Shown: positions 57,710 to 64,000 of the stretch, one piece after another
How the letters are laid out: the number at the start of each line of letters is the position of its first letter
How positions within the stretch are numbered: the first letter of the stretch is position 1
NCBI RefSeq assembly: GCF_029892965.1
Contig: NZ_JARXWN010000001.1
Coordinates: forward strand, 372,001 to 436,000
Length of the DNA: 64,000 nucleotides
Source of the DNA: Dysgonomonas sp. PF1-14
Lineage (GTDB): Bacteria; Bacteroidota; Bacteroidia; Bacteroidales; Dysgonomonadaceae
Reading direction: 5' to 3'
The notes under the pieces: model-generated
The model's input: only the letters and a program-made list of their open reading frames with translations
Told to the model about the DNA's origin: nothing
Database searches by the model: none
Translations under genes and position numbers: made by a program

Positions 57710-57717
57710 CAAAGATA
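57710..57717 (-). promoter_or_regulatory. Putative -7 box of sufB
   Basis: On the minus strand this reads TATCTTTG; TTCG occurs 19 bp upstream at the -33 position, one base off the consensus. It implies a long leader of about 95 nt containing the short repeats. Confidence 0.5.
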
Positions 57718-57829
57718 TTACATTCTTGCCACTTATCGAAGACATATCAATATTTTGCATCACTCATAGAACAGATAGAAGCAGGTTTTGTTTGGTCGTT
57801 TTGGGTTTTATAACAAATAATGGATCAGA

Positions 57830-59560
57830 CTACTCGGATTCATCTATATCGAAGTCCTGATTAAAGAAAGGATCTGTAATCAGAGGTAATTTATCCGGAA
57901 TCCGGTTAAGTTCTTTCTTTTTGTTTTCTTCTTTGGTACCATCTTCCTCGCAGTCGTAGATGTAATCCTCTGTCAGAATGTCGCCTGTAAGCAAATCATA
58001 TTGCATACTATGCCCACGACAAGCATCTCCGGATGACGTTATTGCGTGTATCAGATGCCAGTTGTCGTTTACATATTTGTATGAGTGCTGATAAGACCAT
58101 TTCTCACGACTGCCGCCCCAATGGTTTATAATGATGCAGCCATCTTCTATACTGATCCCACTAAAAGGGTCGCCCATCATGCCACCGCCACCGCTCGACA
58201 GCAGGGGTGCAAAGGTTTGCAGCCAGAGCTTCCATTTGCCATCTTCTTTTTTGTAGATAGCAAGACATCGTGCTTCCCACTCATCGAGGCTTACCGGAGT
58301 GTTGTACACAATGGCTTTGTCGGCGATGCCGTCACCATTGAGATCACCATCGGCCTGTCCTATGATGCGCCACCATTTTGGTGTGAAATCATTGATGTCC
58401 TCTGCTGAGGTGAGGGTTATCTCTGTATCGAAATCTCCATCATCAACAGCCTGACGATATGCTTCTGATTTTTCCTTTTTTTCGTCAGCCCATTTCTCGA
58501 TGTTGTCAGCTATATAGCGTACATCGTCGCTTATAGGCAGATACGATTCGTCGATACCTGTATTGGTTTCACCTTCGGCGTAATATGTTATTTCACGTAA
58601 CTCAATTTCCGATAGTTTTTTGGGTGTATCATTGTCGCTAGAATAAATATTCTTTTGTGTCCAGTTACCATATTGGTCATATTTGTATTCGTACTCTATT
58701 GTTGAAACGTGTTTCTGATAACTGCTTATTTTGATCTTTTCATTGCCATAATTGTCATATTCGAATATTTCAGTGTGTGCCGAGCTTACTCCTGCAAGTT
58801 CGCTTTGTTGCTTTTGCTTTAGCCTTCCTTCTTCGTCATACATATACTGAACCCTTTTGTCTGTAGATGCGTTAAATTCTTCTTCCATTTGTCCCGATTT
58901 ATCTCTTGTAATTACATTATCGCCTATCTTTATAGGCAGCGTTTTCCCATCGAAACTTTGATATTCATAATTTATTTCGTCCCATATCAGAGGGTAGCCG
59001 TATTTGTCGAAAACAGCAGAGTTTGTGTAATTGCTTTTTATGGTATCGTAATAAATACTCATCCGTAGAGCCTGTGTCTGTTCTTCGCTGTAAGTATAGT
59101 TTATTCGTTCGTAGTCATCAAATACTTTTTTATTTTCCGATATTCTGTATTTCAAAGCTTCTGTGGGATTTCCTTTTTCGTCATACCAGAAATATCGGGC
59201 TTCTTTATTCTTGTTTTTGATGAAGTACAATTTTCCATCCTTATTATAAAAGTATCGGATGGAGTCATTATAGCTATCCTTGTAGCTGTACTTTATCAGG
59301 TTTAGTTTTTTCTTATCAGAGGTATAAGTTGTTTTGCTGAAAATGTATAGCTTTTCTCCGTCAATTATTTTTGTAGTAGACGAAGTATTATTTGTTTTAT
59401 AGAGTGTCACTGTTTTTACCGGACCTTTCAGTGAGGCAGTATCTGCATACACTTCACTGATTTCAGAAAAGGTTATAGACAGAGGGATGCTTTGCGGTTC
59501 GGGCTCAGTACAGGCTGATAAAATAAGAAAACAAATGATTGCAGATAAGATATATTTCAT
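57830..59560 (-). CDS. Large lipoprotein with YD-like repeats and a calcium-type loop
   Basis: A 576-residue SPII lipoprotein (KYILSAIICFLILSAC, Cys17 from the chosen start). Residues about 60-320 carry degenerate YD/RHS-like or MORN-like repeats: SIRYFYNKDGKLYFIK, RYFWYDEKGNPTEA, VQYMYDEEGRLKQK, IFEYDNYGNEKIK, YEYKYDQYGNWTQK. About residue 405 is the loop DLNGDGIAD (DxNxDGxxD), similar to the one at 16617-17429. A glycine-rich loop (LLSSGGGGMMGDPF) follows, then a charged tail. RHS-type repeats often wrap toxins, but no toxin core or secretion gene is adjacent, so I do not call it one. I chose the ATG at 59560; the earlier frame has no better start. Confidence 0.75.
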   Translation of the reverse strand: MKYILSAIICFLILSACTEPEPQSIPLSITFSEISEVYADTASLKGPVKTVTLYKTNNTSSTTKIIDGEKLYIFSKTTYTSDKKKLNLIKYSYKDSYNDSIRYFYNKDGKLYFIKNKNKEARYFWYDEKGNPTEALKYRISENKKVFDDYERINYTYSEEQTQALRMSIYYDTIKSNYTNSAVFDKYGYPLIWDEINYEYQSFDGKTLPIKIGDNVITRDKSGQMEEEFNASTDKRVQYMYDEEGRLKQKQQSELAGVSSAHTEIFEYDNYGNEKIKISSYQKHVSTIEYEYKYDQYGNWTQKNIYSSDNDTPKKLSEIELREITYYAEGETNTGIDESYLPISDDVRYIADNIEKWADEKKEKSEAYRQAVDDGDFDTEITLTSAEDINDFTPKWWRIIGQADGDLNGDGIADKAIVYNTPVSLDEWEARCLAIYKKEDGKWKLWLQTFAPLLSSGGGGMMGDPFSGISIEDGCIIINHWGGSREKWSYQHSYKYVNDNWHLIHAITSSGDACRGHSMQYDLLTGDILTEDYIYDCEEDGTKEENKKKELNRIPDKLPLITDPFFNQDFDIDESE

Positions 59561-59667
59561 AGTTAAGAAAGTGAGTTTGTTCTGCAAATATAAAAAAATG
59601 ATAGCTAATAACGGATAACTTGGTACTTTTCTATATCTTTACGACATTATCGCTTAAAAGGAGATAA

Positions 59668-60606
59668 ATGAAGAATATTCCCAGCCCGTATATGCAGTTT
59701 ACTCGTCAGCAGTGGGCGGCTCTGCGCGATTCTGAGCCAATGACGCTTACCTACGACGAGCTGTTGAACCTGCAAGGTATAGACGACGAGTTGTCCATAG
59801 ATGAGGTTGAAGATATTTATCTACCCTTGTCCCGCCTGCTGAGCTACTATGTGTCGGCACGTACAAGCCGGCAATCGGTGCTGATGAAGTTCCTTAAACA
59901 GGAATCTCTTAAAATCCCTTTTATTATCGGTATTGCAGGCAGTGTGTCGGTGGGTAAAAGCACTACGGCGCGTGTGTTGCAGGCATTGCTTAGCCGATGG
60001 AAAGAGAATACACGTGTGGCATTGGTGACAACAGACGGATTCCTGTATCCGAACGCTGTACTGGAAGAAAAAGGCATTATGCTGAAAAAAGGCTTTCCCG
60101 AATCGTACGATATAAAACAGATACTGAAATTTGTGACCGATATAAAATCGGGAGTGAAAAAGGTACGGGTCCCCAAGTATTCACATCTTATCTACGATAT
60201 TATTCCGAATGAATACCTGGCAATAGAGCAGCCTGATATACTGATATTGGAAGGACTGAATGTATTGCAAAGCGGCATGGACTATCCGGACGAAAAACCC
60301 CGTATATTTGTGTCCGATTATGTGGACTTTTCTATCTATGTGGATGCAGACGAGCTGAAGCTGGAAGACTGGTATATTTCCCGATTTATGAAATTCAGAA
60401 AAGGAGCATTTGCTCATCCCGACTCATACTTTCATAGCTTTGCGCAATTGTCGGAGCGCGAAGCGAAAAAAACAGCCAGAACAATATGGCGCGAAATCAA
60501 CCGTAAGAACCTTCGTAAAAATATACTGCCCACCCGCGAACGTGCCAGTCTGATATTGCACAAGGGTGACGGACATGCAGTGGATCAGGTGAGGCTGAGA
60601 AAGTAA
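59668..60606 (+). CDS. coaA: Type I pantothenate kinase
   Basis: CoaA phosphorylates pantothenate, the first step of coenzyme A synthesis. The 312-residue protein has [20 protein letters not shown] at the N-terminus, the P-loop GSVSVGKST (91-99), [27 protein letters not shown]-type [20 protein letters not shown] and ILEGLNVLQ. All are typical of the bacterial type I enzyme, which is usually feedback-inhibited by CoA. Many Bacteroidota use type III (CoaX) instead, so finding CoaA here is worth noting. It is followed 53 bp later by the FkbM gene. Confidence 0.94.
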   Translation: MKNIPSPYMQFTRQQWAALRDSEPMTLTYDELLNLQGIDDELSIDEVEDIYLPLSRLLSYYVSARTSRQSVLMKFLKQESLKIPFIIGIAGSVSVGKSTTARVLQALLSRWKENTRVALVTTDGFLYPNAVLEEKGIMLKKGFPESYDIKQILKFVTDIKSGVKKVRVPKYSHLIYDIIPNEYLAIEQPDILILEGLNVLQSGMDYPDEKPRIFVSDYVDFSIYVDADELKLEDWYISRFMKFRKGAFAHPDSYFHSFAQLSEREAKKTARTIWREINRKNLRKNILPTRERASLILHKGDGHAVDQVRLRK

Positions 60607-60659
60607 GTCGGTTTTTAGGAGAAATTGTTTTTTATCGATACTTAAAATTATGTAATGTT

Positions 60660-61481
60660 ATGGGGCTTTCCCTGTCGCAACTGTTCAAAACTTTTATTTA
60701 TGGAGCTATTCCATATGCTTTCTATTCGGTATTTGTGCCACAATCGCCAAAGATCAGGTATTATAAGTTCTTCAAAGATAACGGGTATTCCCGTTTTCCT
60801 TATCCGTATGCCGAAAAATATCTGCAAATGCAGGTAGATGTGTTAAAGGATACAGATAAAGGATTGAATTATGTTATTCATAAGAATAAGAGATTGTATT
60901 TCCCCAATATTTTTACAGAAGAGAAAATACGCAGAATCTACATCTCTCTGATGATAGAGCAGGATGTGGAATCGGCGCACCACTATGTAGATTCCATAGA
61001 AGAATTCAGCAACAGAACCTTGTTGGATATTGGAGCGGCAGAAGGGCTGATCTCGCTGGAGGCTATTGAAGTAGCCCGTTTTGTATATCTGTTCGAGTGT
61101 GAAACGGAGTGGATAGAAGCTCTGACCGCTACATTTGAGCCATGGGCAGATAAGGTAGAGATAATAAGAAAATACATTGGCGACAGCAATGATGAACAGT
61201 CGCAAACTTTGGATGATTTCTTTAAAGATAAACCCACAAATGACTTATTTCTAAAGATGGATATAGAGGGTATGGAAAGAAATGCCCTTGCCGGTAGCCA
61301 AAAACTGTTCGCAATGGCAGACAATCTGCAATTTGCTGTATGCACCTATCACCGGAGTGACGATCTGAAGGTTGTGTCTTCTATTCTTGACAGATATGGA
61401 TGTGTTTACACATTAAGGGAAGGGCTGCTCTATACCAAGCATAGCCTGCGCCCTTGTTTGCTACGTGGGTATAAAGCCTGA
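60660..61481 (+). CDS. FkbM-family methyltransferase
   Basis: A 273-residue protein with an FkbM-type SAM methyltransferase core from about residue 110: LLDIGAAEGLISLEAIEVA (the motif I position), then LFECETEWIEALTATF, KMDIEGMERNALAGS and a C-terminal LREGLLYTKHSL. The first 60 residues are a helical, Tyr/Phe-rich extension with one hydrophobic stretch (FKTFIYGAIPYAFYSVF) that may contact membrane. FkbM enzymes methylate O positions in sugars and polyketides; no sugar-synthesis genes are adjacent. It lies 53 bp after coaA on the same strand and may be co-transcribed. Confidence 0.82.
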   Translation: MGLSLSQLFKTFIYGAIPYAFYSVFVPQSPKIRYYKFFKDNGYSRFPYPYAEKYLQMQVDVLKDTDKGLNYVIHKNKRLYFPNIFTEEKIRRIYISLMIEQDVESAHHYVDSIEEFSNRTLLDIGAAEGLISLEAIEVARFVYLFECETEWIEALTATFEPWADKVEIIRKYIGDSNDEQSQTLDDFFKDKPTNDLFLKMDIEGMERNALAGSQKLFAMADNLQFAVCTYHRSDDLKVVSSILDRYGCVYTLREGLLYTKHSLRPCLLRGYKA

Positions 61482-61642
61482 ACTCTGATAGTTTAACAGA
61501 GGACTTTTGGTTTTCATCTTACCCTCTGTGGCTGGGATAGGGAGCTTGAGAAAGTAAGCAATATCATTCAAATGTGGTGTCTTATTATAGTTGACAGTGA
61601 CCTTATCGCATTCGCGGATAAAGTCGGTAGGATTGTAAGGTT

Positions 61643-61679
61643 AAAAAAGATGAGGAGCAAAGGTTCCCTTTACTCCTCG
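61643..61679 (-). terminator. Intrinsic terminator of galM
   Basis: In the minus direction GAGGAGTAAAGG-GAAC-CTTTGCTCCTC (one mismatch) is followed by CTTTTTTAACC, 24 bp after the galM stop. Confidence 0.82.
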
Positions 61680-61703
61680 CTTTATGTAGAAGTTGTAAAA
61701 AAC

Positions 61704-62777
61704 TTACTTTACAGAGAACTTGTGAGTCGTTTTGCTCTTGAATGTTTCTTCCGGCCTGAGCACCACACTAGGATATTCAGGTTTGTTGATGCTGTCGGGG
61801 AAATGTTGCGTCTCAAAACAAACAGCAGCGCGCATCGGGTAACGATGTCCATGCTTGCCTTCAAAGTTGCCTGTCATCCAGTTGCCTGTATATATCTGTA
61901 CACCCGGTTCGGTAGTGGCAATATCCATTTTGATGCCGGTTTTCGGTGAGTAGCATTCTACAGCCAGCGCCAGTTCGCCGTCTTTTTTATCCAGTACCAT
62001 TGTATGATCGTAGCCTTTGCCGAAGTGTAGTTGCTCGAAATCGTCTTCGATGCGTTCGCCTATGGCATGAGGGACTGTGAAATCGAATGGTGTGCCTTTT
62101 ACGGTTTCCGGCTTACCGTACGGAATGGCTGTGTCGTCTGTCGGCAAGTATTGCGAAGCGTGCATTACCAGCATATGGTCGTTTACACTCGGATCGCCTT
62201 CACCCGATAGATTGAAATAGGAGTGATTTGTCAGATTCAGTATTGTGGCCTTGTCTGTTGTAGCCTGATAGTCTATATCGAACGAATTGTCATCTGTCAG
62301 TTTATAGATCATTTTCACATTCAGGTTTCCGGGAAATCCTTCCTCTCCGTCTTTTGCCAGATAGGTCAATTCCAATGTCTGATTGTCTGTTTGTTTGGCA
62401 TTCCACACTACAGCATTGAAACCTTTTAGTCCGCCGTGCAGATTGTTAGGTCCATTGTTTATAGCCAGTTTATATGTTACTCCGTCCAGTGTAAATTGTC
62501 CATTGGCAATGCGGTTGCCTGTACGTCCGCATACTGCACCGAAATAGGGTTCTTCCGAGTTAAGGTATTCGTTCAGGTTATTGTGTCCCAGCACTACATC
62601 AGTTAGTTTGCCGTTTTTGTCGGGTACACATAGCGATACTATTTTCGCCCCGTAATTTATTATGGTGGCTTCAGCACCTTTGCTGTTAGTCAGTACATAC
62701 ATCTGTACATCTTTGCCATCCACTTTTCCTGAGAAGTTTGCCGGAGTTAATCCTGCTTTGGTTTGATTTTCTTGCAT
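61704..62777 (-). CDS. galM: Aldose 1-epimerase (galactose mutarotase)
   Basis: GalM interconverts alpha and beta anomers of aldohexoses. The 357-residue protein has the family's beta-super-sandwich features: NYGAKIVSLCVPDKNG, YFGAVCGRTGNRIANG (substrate Arg), NLTNHSYFNLSG (catalytic His) and CFETQHFPDSIN (catalytic Glu). No signal peptide is visible, so it acts in the cytoplasm. No galK/galT or sugar transporter is next to it, so its pathway partners lie elsewhere. A G/C repeat unit and a -7-like TATATTTG (62927-62920) lie upstream. Confidence 0.93.
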   Translation of the reverse strand: MQENQTKAGLTPANFSGKVDGKDVQMYVLTNSKGAEATIINYGAKIVSLCVPDKNGKLTDVVLGHNNLNEYLNSEEPYFGAVCGRTGNRIANGQFTLDGVTYKLAINNGPNNLHGGLKGFNAVVWNAKQTDNQTLELTYLAKDGEEGFPGNLNVKMIYKLTDDNSFDIDYQATTDKATILNLTNHSYFNLSGEGDPSVNDHMLVMHASQYLPTDDTAIPYGKPETVKGTPFDFTVPHAIGERIEDDFEQLHFGKGYDHTMVLDKKDGELALAVECYSPKTGIKMDIATTEPGVQIYTGNWMTGNFEGKHGHRYPMRAAVCFETQHFPDSINKPEYPSVVLRPEETFKSKTTHKFSVK

Positions 62778-62801
62778 GATATTATTTTAAAGATTATTAT
62801 A

Positions 62802-62832
62802 AGCCCCTCCCGACCTCCCCATAGGGGAGGAG
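62802..62832. repeat. Single G/C hairpin repeat unit upstream of galM
   Basis: AGCCCCTCCCGACCTCCCCA followed by TAGGGGAGGAG is one unit of the repeat family at 15358 and 26715. The partner inverted unit is missing. It sits 24 bp before the galM start codon on the minus strand, inside the likely leader. Confidence 0.8.
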
Positions 62833-62919
62833 TAGGTTCGTTGCGAGTATTTTAGTGTGCTGATTTACCTGAAAAACGCTAGAGTTCTGGTAAACTATAA
62901 ACTAGTAAACTCTTCCATG

Positions 62920-62927
62920 CAAATATA
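62920..62927 (-). promoter_or_regulatory. Putative -7 box of galM
   Basis: On the minus strand this reads TATATTTG, 142 bp before the galM ATG. It would give a leader that contains the G/C repeat unit. No -33 box is clear. Confidence 0.4.
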
Positions 62928-63093
62928 CAATAATATTTAAGCCGATACACAGCGGAAATAATTGATAGATAATACTTATTTATTAAAAAAAACAAAAATA
63001 GTGCTATCTCATGTATTTATTTTGTTTCTTTGCAGCGAATTTGGGTGCATTGTGTCCAAACGGGAATATCTTCTTAATTGTCATTTGCGAAAA

Positions 63094-63972
63094 ATGTCTG
63101 ATAAACGTCAACAGAAACCAATATCCTTATTTACATCAGGAGTAATTACTACTATAAGTATCACTCTTGTGCTTTTTTTATTGGGACTGACTATCCTGCT
63201 GGGATTTACAGGGCGCGGACTGGCATCTTACTTCAAGGAGAATATAGGAATATCCATCGAGTTGTCGGGTGATATCAGCGATTCGCTCATCGCCCATACA
63301 AAAACAAAGATAGAAGCTATCCCTTACGTAAAATCGACTACATATATTACAAAGGAAGAGGTTAAGAAGCAACTTCTGGAAGACTTAGGAGGCGATCCTG
63401 AAGAAGTTTTAGGTTATGATCCGTCGCGGAGCTATATAGATGTCTTCATCAAATCGGAGTATATGAATTCCGACAGTCTGAAAAAGGTAGAGGCAAGCCT
63501 AAAAGACTTCAAACTGACCAAAGGGCTTTCGTTTAAAGAGGAAGACATAGAGCAAGCCAATACAAATATATCCAAGATAGGAACAGTGCTGCTGATTCTG
63601 GCAGTTATGCTGATTCTGATTTCTTTTACATTAATACGCAATACTATACAATTAAATATATATTCTAAACGTTTCCTTATTAATACGATGCAGCTTGTAG
63701 GAGCTACAAATGGGTTTATACGCAGGCCTTTTGTCCTTAGTGCAATCGTATCGGGAATACTGGCGGCTATTTTTGCGAACGTACTTATAACGGGAGTGAT
63801 CTATTATTTTACAACCGAATATCCGGAGTTGATTTCGATTGTGACAATGTACGAATTGCTGATCGTGTACGCATTAGTGGTGATTTTGGGTATATTTATT
63901 ACTATTCTGGCTACAGTATCGGCTGTAAACAGGTATTTGAGAATGACTACAAATAAACTTTATCACATTTAA
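63094..63972 (+). CDS. ftsX: Cell division ABC-transporter-like permease FtsX
   Basis: FtsX pairs with the ATPase FtsE to activate peptidoglycan hydrolases at the septum. The 292-residue protein has one membrane segment near the start (ITTISITLVLFLLGLTILL), an extracellular domain (YVKSTTYITKEEVKKQLLED and GGDPEEVLGYDPSRSYIDVF), and three C-terminal membrane helices with the family motif NTIQLNIYSKRFLINTMQLVG. I start it at 63094 (MSDKRQQKP); the frame is open upstream for 44 more codons, but that part is Cys-rich and unlike the family. ftsE is not adjacent, which is normal in Bacteroidota. The next gene starts 9 bp later. Confidence 0.92.
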   Translation: MSDKRQQKPISLFTSGVITTISITLVLFLLGLTILLGFTGRGLASYFKENIGISIELSGDISDSLIAHTKTKIEAIPYVKSTTYITKEEVKKQLLEDLGGDPEEVLGYDPSRSYIDVFIKSEYMNSDSLKKVEASLKDFKLTKGLSFKEEDIEQANTNISKIGTVLLILAVMLILISFTLIRNTIQLNIYSKRFLINTMQLVGATNGFIRRPFVLSAIVSGILAAIFANVLITGVIYYFTTEYPELISIVTMYELLIVYALVVILGIFITILATVSAVNRYLRMTTNKLYHI

Positions 63973-63981
63973 GTAAGGAAT

Positions 63982-64000
63982 ATGGATAAAAAAAACTTTG
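63982..64000 (+). CDS. Start of a probable DUF3098 gene (cut by window end)
   Basis: An ATG 9 bp after ftsX opens MDKKNF before the window ends. In Bacteroidota the gene after ftsX is often a small DUF3098 membrane protein beginning with a sequence like this, followed by uppP. The call rests mainly on position. Confidence 0.5.

Noticed and set aside
57830-59560. Considered an RHS-type toxin because of YD-like repeats
   Set aside because: Repeats are few and degenerate, the protein is a lipoprotein with an ordinary C-terminus, and there is no secretion or immunity gene beside it.
61572-61949. Plus-strand 125-codon frame opposite galM
   Set aside because: Runs antisense across the galM terminator and 3' end; no family resemblance and a shadow of the real gene.
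62962-63093. 44-codon N-terminal extension of ftsX
   Set aside because: Cys-rich and unlike FtsX; the ATG at 63094 starts a typical cytoplasmic tail and gives normal length.

Overview
The window looks like a stretch of housekeeping chromosome from a Bacteroidota bacterium, order Bacteroidales. A Dysgonomonas or Parabacteroides-like relative is my best guess, made from gene content and protein style rather than from a marker search. The signs are: promoters of the Bacteroidota type (a -7 box TAnnTTTG, in one case with a TTTG -33 box 19 bp upstream), weak Shine-Dalgarno sites, many SPI and SPII secreted proteins, an FtsL-like/PASTA-PBP dcw cluster, a Bacteroidota-type OstA-like protein and LptD, and a long MraY.

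Layout. 1-8.5 kb (+): the end of a TonB-like protein, dxs (isoprenoid precursor synthesis), trkA-trkH (potassium uptake), a CapA-like metallophosphatase, then a frameshifted secreted protein resembling the polymorphic toxin type 23 family, followed by a lipoprotein and a small secreted protein. 8.5-12.4 kb (-): a large secreted GH3 (NagZ-like)/serine hydrolase fusion overlapping an unknown acidic protein. 12.5-16.6 kb (+): rplS, hflX, prmC, recX and a ComF-type phosphoribosyltransferase. 16.6-17.9 kb (-): a lipoprotein and a GNAT acetyltransferase. 18-19.8 kb: a nested repeat region, then hisS.

20-35.9 kb (+): an almost uninterrupted division and cell-wall (dcw) cluster, mraZ-rsmH-ftsL-ftsI-murE-mraY-murD-ftsW-murG-murC-ftsQ-ftsA-ftsZ, followed by yqeY. 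It is preceded by three 10-bp-spaced GTG(GGG) boxes that are probably MraZ sites. murF and ddl are not in it.

35.9-45 kb (-): an envelope-biogenesis group comprising a permuted papain-like (YiiX-type) protein, mutL, an OstA-like protein and three consecutive SurA/parvulin-type genes. 45-49.6 kb (-): guaB, a small secreted-protein gene broken by a nonsense codon, a YfgM-like anchored TPR protein and an M64 peptidase. 49.9-56 kb: lptD-like (+), an SRPBCC protein (-) and a transglutaminase lipoprotein (+). 56-64 kb: a solitary sufB (-), a lipoprotein with YD-like repeats (-), coaA (+), an FkbM methyltransferase (+), galM (-), ftsX (+) and the first codons of a probable DUF3098 gene.

Most of the window is ordinary core genome. 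The unusual parts are a family of G/C-rich hairpin repeats (five units, two inverted pairs) that run into the coding ends of prmC and recX and interrupt the dcw cluster; a nested direct/inverted repeat before hisS; a tandem hairpin repeat before the surA-like gene; two recently broken secreted-protein genes; a MutL without its endonuclease motifs; and an isolated sufB. I saw no CRISPR array, tRNA, rRNA, transposase or phage gene, and I do not see a clear new defence system.
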